Shown here piece after piece: positions 35,364 to 42,606 of a stretch of DNA of 64,000 nucleotides; the stretch's first letter is position 1, and each line of letters opens with the position of its first letter. The stretch comes from Candidatus Poribacteria bacterium (GTDB lineage: Bacteria > Poribacteria > WGA-4E > WGA-3G): positions 1-64,000 of the forward strand of contig JAPPFM010000007.1 in assembly GCA_028821605.1 (NCBI GenBank). Reading direction: 5' to 3'. The notes below the pieces were generated by a model that did not search any database, had not been told where the DNA came from, and was given only the letters and a program-made list of their open reading frames with translations. Position numbers and translations under genes: made by a program.

Positions 35364-35587
35364 AACGTGAGCTTGATAAAAGATTTTGAATCCTGTAGGT
35401 TGGGTTGAACGACAGTCTACTAAAAAGTGTATAACGAGGGTGCCTTGAAGTTCAGGAGGAAACCTGAATATACCAAAGGACGAGTGAAACCCAACGCTTT
35501 TCGCTATAAACACAGCGGTCTTGGTCTTTATCGCTCAACCCAACCTACGGAAGCCTCATTCGCGCTTTTAATTATCAAGCTCACGTT
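35364..35587. repeat. R6 element, 224 bp with nested inverted ends
   Basis: Outer ends AACGTGAGCTTGATAA (35364-35379) and its exact complement (35572-35587), inner ends GTAGGTTGGGTTGA (35395-35408) and its exact complement (35535-35548). No coding potential. Parts recur at 10479, 27195 and 42358. Its layout is that of a miniature inverted-repeat transposable element, possibly one inside another. Confidence 0.85.
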
Positions 35588-35911
35588 CATTAAAAGATTT
35601 ACCTTTCATTGGATCTGCGTTCCTTGCTATATGTTATCAAAACCGAGAACCCTTGTCAAATTCATTAAAGGGCCTTTCGGTCCGGTTCGGAAACCGCACC
35701 ATAGGTGTCAATTTAGGGATTTTTCGGTTAATTTTTCGCGGTAGATCTCTATAGATGCCGCCCCTACGGGGCTTGATTTATGGGGTTCACGCTTTTCTAC
35801 AGAGATACCGCCCCTATGGGGAAACCAAAGAGCAATTTGAGTTGTAGGGTTTCTATCTCAGGTCCGGTGCGGTTGCAAACCGCACCTACCGTGATTGGGA
35901 AAGTCTAAAAA
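35588..35911. other. Gene-free region with small direct repeats
   Basis: Holds two copies of a TCTA(T/C)AGA...CCGCCCCTA(C/T)GGGG unit (near 35746-35770 and 35798-35822) and two copies of a GGTCCGGT(T/G)CGG ... AACCGCACC unit (near 35675-35705 and 35859-35890). No gene seen. The GCCCC...GGGGC palindrome style also appears at 35068-35080. Confidence 0.6.
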
Positions 35912-37378
35912 TTACTCACCAGTATAGAGTTTTCCGAAATATGGACGGAAGCCTGCAGGTCCGGGAAAACCGTTCCAGTAGGTGGCATCGGCGGGGAAAG
36001 CATCTTCACCACCACTACGGAGCCATGCCATGAGTGCAGGATCGGTACCGCGACGTTCGATTTCATCAACGGCAGCGGCGTGCAGTTTCGCAACGACATC
36101 CGGATGTTCGTTGGCAACGTCGTCTAATTCGCCGAGTCGGACGAGTTTTGAATTTTCAGGTGTCGTACCGACCTCTAAACTCCACTCACGGTCGAAAGCG
36201 GTGAAGAGGTTGAGATTCGGATTCTGTGTGCTGTTTTCCCATCGCTCGATACTTCCGCCTGAGAGGGCAAGCTGCCTTTCACCAGTTTCTCCGCTGCGTG
36301 CAGGGGTTAAAATGTCATGTCCCTCAATGCCGTCAGGACGTTCCTCACCTAAGATGTTAAGAATCGTCGGGAAGAAGTCCTGTGGTTGGACGATGACATT
36401 GCTTCTTCCCCCACCTTCTTCGCTGTCCCCATCTGGGAGCCGAATAAAGAGCGGGACATGTGCCTCCTGCTGACGCACGGGTTGTCCTTTGCCAAACCTA
36501 CCGCGTTCACCGACATTTGTGCCGTGGTCCGCGGTAAAGATGACAGCCGTGTTCTTATCAAGCCCAGTGGACTCAAGAGCATCAAGGAACTGTCCGAAGC
36601 AGTGGTCCATCCATGTCGTTTTAGCGGCGTATTGCGCTTTGATGTGTTGTTTCGCTTCATCTGAGAGTTCCGCATTGCCCCGTGCACCGAGACTGCGTGG
36701 ATCGACACGTCCGTCATAGCCGGGACGGGTATCGTATTTCTTCATGAACTCAAGAGGTGCATCCCAAGGTTCATGTGGATCAAAGCAGTCTACCCAGAGG
36801 AAAAAGTTGTCTCGTTTGGCGTTATCTTTGAGGAATTGCGCAGCGGTGTTGAAGAGTTTTGCGCAGTTCCAGTCTTCCGGTTTCTTTCGGTTTCTATTTG
36901 CGCGTGCGTAGCTGCGGAGCATTCCCGATTCAGCGGCTTTGTCGTCAATGCAATCGAAAAGTGGTTGTCGGGTCCAGTTGTCGGGCCATGCTACAGTATC
37001 GGTGATCCAATCTCTATCGACTTCTGCGCCGCGAACGAATGTCCATGCGTGGAAGGGCCAGTCGAAGTTATGTCCACCATTGACGAGATGCGGTGTATCG
37101 TGAATGAGTTGTGTCGCGTAGCCGTTTCCTGCGAGTGTCCACGGTAAGGTTTGACGTTCGTGGCGGAGTGGTTTCCAAGGGTGGAAGGGGGCACCGTATT
37201 GTCCAGTGATGACATCCGTCCGATAGGGGATCGTTGGAAAACTGGCACAGAAAGCGTAGTCGAATGCCAAGGCTTTGGAAGCAAACCGATCGATGTTGGG
37301 TGTTTCTATCCAGTCATTTCCGTTTGCACCGATGTAGTCGTAGCGGAGTGTATCAATAACAATGTAAGCGAGATTCAT
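35912..37378 (-). CDS. Sulfatase-fold hydrolase with Thr at the formylglycine site
   Basis: 488 aa of the alkaline-phosphatase/sulfatase superfamily. Metal-binding starts with VIDTLRYD (Asp9), and FTADHGTNVGERGRFGKG near residue 295 supplies Asp-His ligands and a Lys. In sulfatases the segment before the TG turn is (C/S)-x-P-x-R, whose Cys/Ser becomes formylglycine; here it reads TIPYR (49-53) before TDVITGQ, so Thr49 occupies the nucleophile position. Thr nucleophiles are known in phosphodiesterase branches of this superfamily (for example NPPs), so a phosphodiesterase or phosphonate ester activity is possible. No signal peptide is visible, so it appears cytoplasmic. Confidence 0.8.
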   Translation of the reverse strand: MNLAYIVIDTLRYDYIGANGNDWIETPNIDRFASKALAFDYAFCASFPTIPYRTDVITGQYGAPFHPWKPLRHERQTLPWTLAGNGYATQLIHDTPHLVNGGHNFDWPFHAWTFVRGAEVDRDWITDTVAWPDNWTRQPLFDCIDDKAAESGMLRSYARANRNRKKPEDWNCAKLFNTAAQFLKDNAKRDNFFLWVDCFDPHEPWDAPLEFMKKYDTRPGYDGRVDPRSLGARGNAELSDEAKQHIKAQYAAKTTWMDHCFGQFLDALESTGLDKNTAVIFTADHGTNVGERGRFGKGQPVRQQEAHVPLFIRLPDGDSEEGGGRSNVIVQPQDFFPTILNILGEERPDGIEGHDILTPARSGETGERQLALSGGSIERWENSTQNPNLNLFTAFDREWSLEVGTTPENSKLVRLGELDDVANEHPDVVAKLHAAAVDEIERRGTDPALMAWLRSGGEDAFPADATYWNGFPGPAGFRPYFGKLYTGE

Positions 37379-37542
37379 TTGATTTCCCTTTGATTTTCTG
37401 ATGGTTTTCAGGTCGCTTCGTTTTGGACTACTGTTCTATCCATTTTTAAATTGGGAATAATCCCGGTTCGTAGTAGGGAAACCATTCATGGTCTCCCGTT
37501 CCGACCGCCGACTGCTGACCACTGACAACCAATCACTTTACT

Positions 37543-38289
37543 TTACCATTTTGGGATTGCGCCGAGCAAGAGTTGTTGTTGTGGGGTCCCCTCTTCTCGG
37601 AGTTTTGTGACGCGAGGACCGTCGAAAGGTTCTCTCGATTTCATCCACGCGTTTTGATAGCACATGAGGCAGACACGGCGACGTTGTGAGGAATTGTTAG
37701 CAGCACCGCGATGCCACGTCCATCCATCGAACATAACCGCTTGTCCAGGGGAGACGAGTACCCGTTTCTCATCGGGCAATTCGACAGGCGTGGGCGGTGG
37801 ACGGAAGGGTGCCCTATGGCTGCCGGGTTGGACAACCGTGGGACCGTTTTCGTCGCTAACTTCGTCAAGATAATAACCGCAATTAATCTGTGCTGGGAGA
37901 CTCCCGTAAGGTGTTCCGTTCGGTGCGATGGGCCAAGGACCGTCGCGATGCCAATGCTGATCTGGCGTTCCGGGTTCGGTGATACGTGCTGTCGCGCTGT
38001 GGAGTTGGACACAGGTGCCTAATATGGCTTCCATCCGTTTTAGAACGGGCGGGTTGTCTAACAGAAATGCGAACCGATCGTCCTCCTCAAGGAGCTCACC
38101 GATGAATTGACTTTTATTGTTGCGTTCGTAACTTTCATCAAGTGCCTCGCGCAACGACTCGATCTGTTCCGGTGTTGCAGCGTCGTCAACGATGAGATAC
38201 CCCCAATTGAGGAAGAAGTTAACCTCTTGTTGTAGGTGGTGATCCAGTTCGACATTGAGTGTTGATGGCACTACGCTCGGACTTGCCAT
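37543..38289 (-). CDS. PhyH-family 2-oxoglutarate/Fe(II) dioxygenase
   Basis: 248 aa. Metal triad His114-Arg-Asp116 in QHWHRDGPW and distal His193 in WTWHRGAANN; the Arg run at 203-205 can bind 2-oxoglutarate. QPGSHRAPF is the usual loop. The next upstream gene (another PhyH, 38293-39117) ends only 3 bases before this start, so both are in one transcript. They share only the fold, so they are likely to act on different steps or substrates. Confidence 0.88.
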   Translation of the reverse strand: MASPSVVPSTLNVELDHHLQQEVNFFLNWGYLIVDDAATPEQIESLREALDESYERNNKSQFIGELLEEDDRFAFLLDNPPVLKRMEAILGTCVQLHSATARITEPGTPDQHWHRDGPWPIAPNGTPYGSLPAQINCGYYLDEVSDENGPTVVQPGSHRAPFRPPPTPVELPDEKRVLVSPGQAVMFDGWTWHRGAANNSSQRRRVCLMCYQNAWMKSREPFDGPRVTKLREEGTPQQQLLLGAIPKW

Positions 38290-38292
38290 GAA

Positions 38293-39117
38293 TTATCCCT
38301 CCTTAATTGCCTCTTGGTCGGCGGTTGCCCATTCTTCCCAACGTTCTTCATCGGAGCTGAGGAAGCCGGAGTTGCATCGCGGTTGAAGTTGCTCATCTAC
38401 ACCGAGGAGCCGCATGTGTTGATGATTATTGGCGGCTTTTGCGGCTTCCAACAACTTTTGGGTATGCGGACCCGTGTGATGGTCGGTGTGTTTCAGCCAT
38501 GTCAGGTTGTAGTAAATGCTGAAGAAATAGCGTAACTTGTCCGAAGTATTCGGTGTGCCAGAATGGATGAGTCCGTTGTGTGTGATGACGACATCACCGG
38601 CTCCCATGTGGATCAGCGTCTCGTCAGGATGTGGTACCCCACGTTCCGAGTCTTCCATAGTAAGGGGTTTCCGATGCGAACCGACAATGACGCGAAGGGG
38701 TCCGAATTCATCCGTCAAGTCTTGCAGATAGGAGATAGCGTTGATGGCGTTCGGTCGGTGATACGCGTCGGTGAAGGGAACGTGTGCCCACCGGTCGCGA
38801 TGCCAGCCAGAGACCCTACCTTCCGCTTTCTCTTTTTCCATCGGTGGAAACGCTGCGAGCGTAAGATTGTCTAATTGCACGAAGGGTCCCATCACTTTTT
38901 CTAAAAACTCAAGGATTATCGGATGCGAGACGGCGGGCCACATTAATTCAGGTGCTAATTCGAGTGTGTTTCCGAACCATGTCTGCTCGTCGTTGGCTGC
39001 GGAGAGTTCCGCGTGTTTCTCGCGCCAACTTTGCATCTGCGGTTCATCAAAGACTTTTTCAAATATTGCAAAACCGTCGGTCTTATAAGCTTCAAAGCGT
39101 TCGTCTAATGTTGGCAT
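38293..39117 (-). CDS. PhyH-family 2-oxoglutarate/Fe(II) dioxygenase
   Basis: 274 aa from the ATG at 39117, which has AAAGGAAA just upstream; the TTG at 39135 would leave no ribosome site. Metal triad His106-Arg-Asp108 (GWHRDRW) and distal His185 (NGLIHSGTPNTS), with Arg196 for 2-oxoglutarate and VGSHRKP between them. It sits between a Gfo/Idh dehydrogenase and a second PhyH gene. Confidence 0.88.
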   Translation of the reverse strand: MPTLDERFEAYKTDGFAIFEKVFDEPQMQSWREKHAELSAANDEQTWFGNTLELAPELMWPAVSHPIILEFLEKVMGPFVQLDNLTLAAFPPMEKEKAEGRVSGWHRDRWAHVPFTDAYHRPNAINAISYLQDLTDEFGPLRVIVGSHRKPLTMEDSERGVPHPDETLIHMGAGDVVITHNGLIHSGTPNTSDKLRYFFSIYYNLTWLKHTDHHTGPHTQKLLEAAKAANNHQHMRLLGVDEQLQPRCNSGFLSSDEERWEEWATADQEAIKEG

Positions 39118-39272
39118 TGATTTCCTTTCAAGCAATTTTCAATCTTAGGACTTGTGCAAAATCCCATTGTTTGCTTACAGGATTGGAAGACTGGAATATT
39201 GGAAGGTGTGGTGGAGGTCCCCATCCTTCCTCGCCTTCCATCCTTCCGATCTCCCACAGAACGTGAAATTTC

Positions 39273-40214
39273 TCAACGCAGTCCATTTAGGATTGCCTCG
39301 GCGAGCTCCATGGTTTTAACAGCTTCGTCAAGGTTGGCGGCGGGAAATGAAACAGGCGTGTCAGATTTGACACAGTCTAAGAAATACCTGTTCTGCTCGA
39401 CGGTGCCGCCCGTGCCTGCTTGGGTAAGTTTGTGTTGCGTGCCATCACAGAAAACCGTTCCTTGGGAGACACCTTCGAGGTAAGCGGAGATATCTCTGCC
39501 GTGTATCTCATAGCGTTCGAGGCGTGCATCTGTCGTGTAATTAGCGATGTGTTGAGCGACACACCCGTTATCGAACAGAATGAGTGCAGCGTGGACATCT
39601 TTATAATCTGAAATCGCTCGCTGCACGACACTGTGGACTTCTTGGACATCCGCTTCGGCGACCGCCCGGATTGTATCAAGCGCGTGGATCGGTGTTTCCA
39701 GAAACATGTTGTCCATCAGGTGTTCTGGAAATCTGCCTGTCAGTCGTGTAATGCTTTTGTGGAATTCGCCGACGATTTGTGTGACGGGACCGCGTGCGGT
39801 GACCTGTCGTTTCGCTTCAACGATGATCGGATGAAAACGGCGGTTCCAGCCCACCATCCCTTTCGCACCTGTCCGTTTTGCAGCACTCTGCAAAGCGACC
39901 GTTTCTGAGACGCTCATGCCGGGTGGTTTTTCCAAAAGCGTATGGACACCACGTTCAAAACACGGAAGTGCCGCCTCGCCGTTGAGGTGTGCAGGTGTCG
40001 CGACAAAGATGGCATCTAAGGTTTCGCTGTCTAACAATGCCTCAATGCTCTCGTAGCGGTTTGGAACATTGAACATCTCTGCAGCGTTGTTTCGCGCTGC
40101 TTCAACGGGATCGCACACAGCGACGAGAGCAGTGTCGTCAAATTCTGAGAGGATTTTTAAATGACCGCGACCTCTACCGCCGCAACCAATGACAGCAACT
40201 TGTAGTTTCGACAT
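39273..40214 (-). CDS. Gfo/Idh/MocA-family oxidoreductase
   Basis: 313 aa. Rossmann start VAVIGCGGRGRGHLKIL, ATPAHLNGEAALPCFE, and LLEKPPGMS with the catalytic Lys. Shorter than its two neighbours of this family and clearly a different subgroup. Expected to oxidise a sugar or inositol-like hydroxyl using NAD(P). Member of the 34-42 kb catabolic cluster. Confidence 0.87.
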   Translation of the reverse strand: MSKLQVAVIGCGGRGRGHLKILSEFDDTALVAVCDPVEAARNNAAEMFNVPNRYESIEALLDSETLDAIFVATPAHLNGEAALPCFERGVHTLLEKPPGMSVSETVALQSAAKRTGAKGMVGWNRRFHPIIVEAKRQVTARGPVTQIVGEFHKSITRLTGRFPEHLMDNMFLETPIHALDTIRAVAEADVQEVHSVVQRAISDYKDVHAALILFDNGCVAQHIANYTTDARLERYEIHGRDISAYLEGVSQGTVFCDGTQHKLTQAGTGGTVEQNRYFLDCVKSDTPVSFPAANLDEAVKTMELAEAILNGLR

Positions 40215-40228
40215 GATTTTCTCCTTCT

Positions 40229-40352
40229 TATAGTTTTCGGTTCGCCTGCTACGCAGGCTTTCGGTTATCAGTTATCAGTTAAAGAGATACTTATGGAATT
40301 CAGGCAACACGCAACCGCCACACGCGTTAACCGAAAACCGAAGACCGAAAAC
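40229..40352. repeat. Dispersed repeat R1 (copy 3)
   Basis: TAGTTTTCGGTTCGCC, a GCCTGCTACGCAGGC palindrome, GGTTATCAGTTATCAGT, then a variable centre and a right end of AACCGAAAACCGAAGACCG units. The left 50 bases match the copy at 5725 almost base for base. It separates the Gfo/Idh and PhyH genes. Confidence 0.7.
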
Positions 40353-40360
40353 CTATCTGA

Positions 40361-41149
40361 TTAGTGCCGTATGTGGGGTGCCTCCATGACTTCTCGCTGT
40401 TCAGGAGACATGTCCTCAATGTAATCGGGATACGTAACCTGATGTGCCCCTGTGCCATAAGACTGGAATCCAGGACTGAACTTGTAGAGCAGCGCTCGCC
40501 GTTGATGGCTGCCTTTCCACGGAAGCGTGCCGTGTGTCAAGGTTTCAGTGAAAATCACTGCATCGCCAGCCTTGGCATTGACTTCAAGCACCAGATTCTG
40601 ATATTGTTCGTATCGTTTCATGCTGCTGGGACAGGGAAGGTTCGCTTTATGGCTGCCTGGGACAATAGCCAAACCTCCATCGCCGGGGCCCTCGTCAGCG
40701 AGCATGTATTCGACGACAGTCAAACCTGTGTATATGCGTCCGTATTTGAAGAAATAGGCTTCGGAGAAATTCGGACGTTCGATCCCACCACCGTGTAAAG
40801 TGCCACCTTCCGTGCCTTTTTCCATAGCGATTAAGCCCGGACCATGATCAAGTCGATATTTTTGCCCTAAAATCTCTTCCAGGCAGGGTTTAATCTTGGG
40901 ATGGATGAGCAAATTTCGGAACTGTTCACACCAAGGTTTCTCCCAAGCGAGCATGCCCCCCATGTCCATTCGGTGCGCCGTGCCAGCAAGTGCCGCTGAA
41001 CCGCCTGCCAAAGAGGTGTCGCGTTCCCTGAGTCCTTCGATGTGATGGTCAATGGCAGCGTTGCACTGGGCGACTTCGTCTGCCGTCAAAGCGTTTTCGA
41101 CGATGATGTATCCGGTCAAATCGAAGAGGTACTTTTGATCTTCGTTCAT
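40361..41149 (-). CDS. PhyH-like protein with His-Gly-Gly instead of HxD
   Basis: 262 aa of the PhyH family by overall layout (DLTGYIIVENALTADEV start, VPGSHKANLP loop, distal His206 in TLTHGTLPW, Arg217/218). Where the HxD metal motif is expected the sequence reads His119-Gly-Gly (TLHGGGIER), so the metal-binding carboxylate is missing. In Fe/2-oxoglutarate halogenases the Asp is likewise replaced by Ala or Gly to admit chloride, but other PhyH-like proteins with this change are uncharacterised. The gene follows a Gfo/Idh gene by 33 bases and precedes another. Confidence 0.8.
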   Translation of the reverse strand: MNEDQKYLFDLTGYIIVENALTADEVAQCNAAIDHHIEGLRERDTSLAGGSAALAGTAHRMDMGGMLAWEKPWCEQFRNLLIHPKIKPCLEEILGQKYRLDHGPGLIAMEKGTEGGTLHGGGIERPNFSEAYFFKYGRIYTGLTVVEYMLADEGPGDGGLAIVPGSHKANLPCPSSMKRYEQYQNLVLEVNAKAGDAVIFTETLTHGTLPWKGSHQRRALLYKFSPGFQSYGTGAHQVTYPDYIEDMSPEQREVMEAPHIRH

Positions 41150-41182
41150 CGTTGTTCTCCTGTTATGGCACGCGGTGTGTGC

Positions 41183-42244
41183 CTACGACTTTGCTTCTTC
41201 AATGCTTTGAGGTCTACCGGTTGCGTCACCTCCGAGCCATCGGTAGGGACGTGGGTAGAGTGCTAAAGATCTGTCTTCAAGTGGTAGTTTAATGGGTACG
41301 CTGTTTCGGTTTGCGGAGAGTTTCGCAGCGATAGCAACTTCCAATGCCTGTCGGAGGTCTGCGCCTGTAATCCATGGTTCTTCGTTGCCATCAACAGCCG
41401 ATAAAAAGGAGCGGATGGAACCTGTGAGATAACTGAATTCGCTCCACGAATAGGGGCTATAGTTGGGTTCAAGTCGAATACGATTGCCGTGCGGGTCGTA
41501 GTTTTTGAAAATCTCTGGAGGGTTCCAATCCCAGCGGACAAGGCATTCGTCTGTCCAAACGTCTACGCCGCGGCACGATGTTGGTGTTCCGAAGACACTA
41601 CATTCTAAACCGTTTGAAAGATAAAAGCGTCCGTTGATGATTAAGCCTTCATCGGTTTCGGCACTTAGGGCTTCAGGCGGTGTTCCCCACGCGATGACTT
41701 CCTCAACTTCGGCATTTGTGAAAAGTCTTAGTACAGAGATGTGCTGGCATCCACCACCGGAGATTTCACCACCAAACCCGTGAACACTTGCGCCTCTAAT
41801 GTTCCCAAATTCACCCTTGTGCAGGCGAGATGCGGCTTCCTGAACTTCATTCATAGCGCGTTGCAGGTTGCCTCCGGCAAATACTATATCGCGTTCAGCA
41901 CACGCTTCAACCATCGCGTCGGCATCTTGCAAGCGTGCGGCGATCGGTTTCTCCGTGGAGATGCCTTTAACACCGGCTTCCGCACATGCAATCACGACAT
42001 CTTTCATGTATTTCGTGGGCGTGACGACCACTGCGATATCCGGCACCATATCCTTCAATAAGGTTTCTACATCTGGGTAGAGGGCAGCGACACCGAAACG
42101 CGTGCCGAGGACACCCCGCCGTTGTGTATTGGCATCAACAATTGCAACAATTTCTGTGTCGGGATAGGTGGTGTATGCTTCTGCATAGTTCTGCCCCATC
42201 CGTCCACAGCCGATGATGGCTACTCGATATTTGGTGTCACTCAT
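41183..42244 (-). CDS. Gfo/Idh/MocA-family oxidoreductase
   Basis: 353 aa. VAIIGCGRMGQNYAEAY Rossmann start, VVTPTKYMKDVVIACAEAGVKGISTEKPIAA with the catalytic Lys, and a second domain with CSVFGTPTSCRGVDVW. First gene of the minus-strand cluster. It is 33 bases ahead of the PhyH-like gene with the altered metal site, so the two are likely co-translated and may act on the same compound. Confidence 0.88.
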   Translation of the reverse strand: MSDTKYRVAIIGCGRMGQNYAEAYTTYPDTEIVAIVDANTQRRGVLGTRFGVAALYPDVETLLKDMVPDIAVVVTPTKYMKDVVIACAEAGVKGISTEKPIAARLQDADAMVEACAERDIVFAGGNLQRAMNEVQEAASRLHKGEFGNIRGASVHGFGGEISGGGCQHISVLRLFTNAEVEEVIAWGTPPEALSAETDEGLIINGRFYLSNGLECSVFGTPTSCRGVDVWTDECLVRWDWNPPEIFKNYDPHGNRIRLEPNYSPYSWSEFSYLTGSIRSFLSAVDGNEEPWITGADLRQALEVAIAAKLSANRNSVPIKLPLEDRSLALYPRPYRWLGGDATGRPQSIEEAKS

Positions 42245-42357
42245 TTTTAAGTCTCCTGATTGCGTATGTTATCAAGGTTTAAAAAGTGTGTCAAGAAAAA
42301 ATGATGTGCTCAAGGAGGACAGGGTCTGCCTTTACGAAGAGACCTAAAACCACCTAA

Positions 42358-42476
42358 ATGCAAGTGAAACCCAACATTCTCGCTTTCCGTATAAATTAGA
42401 TAGGATCATTGTTTCTTACCACTCAATCCTATCTACATTTGCTTTGATTTTTAGGGTTGAACTCACGTTGAGAAGA
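42358..42476. repeat. R6-type repeat (copy 3, diverged)
   Basis: AAGTGAAACCCAAC, a CGTATAAA centre, CACTCAATCCTATCTAC and finally TTGAACTCACGTTG follow the same order as the right two thirds of the element at 35484-35587. It lies directly upstream of the glnD promoter. Confidence 0.6.
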
Positions 42477-42489
42477 TCCAAAAACGCGC

Positions 42490-42518
42490 TTGTTTTTTTT
42501 TACTATTTGATGTATAAT
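42490..42518 (+). promoter_or_regulatory. Promoter of glnD
   Basis: TTGTTT at 42490-42495, a 17-base spacer and a perfect TATAAT at 42513-42518. It overlaps the earliest in-frame ATG at 42517, which therefore cannot be the translation start; transcription should begin near 42525. Confidence 0.7.
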
Positions 42519-42606
42519 GGGTTCAAACGAGAACATTTACCCACTTCGTGATTTCAAGGGGACTATGCAACAATTGGATTGTTCTGATACATTGGGGGCG
42601 AGAAAA

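Noticed and set aside
42517-42606. Upstream start for glnD
   Set aside because: The ATG at 42517 overlaps a TATAAT -10 box, so it would not be in the transcript; the ATG at 42607 has a ribosome site.
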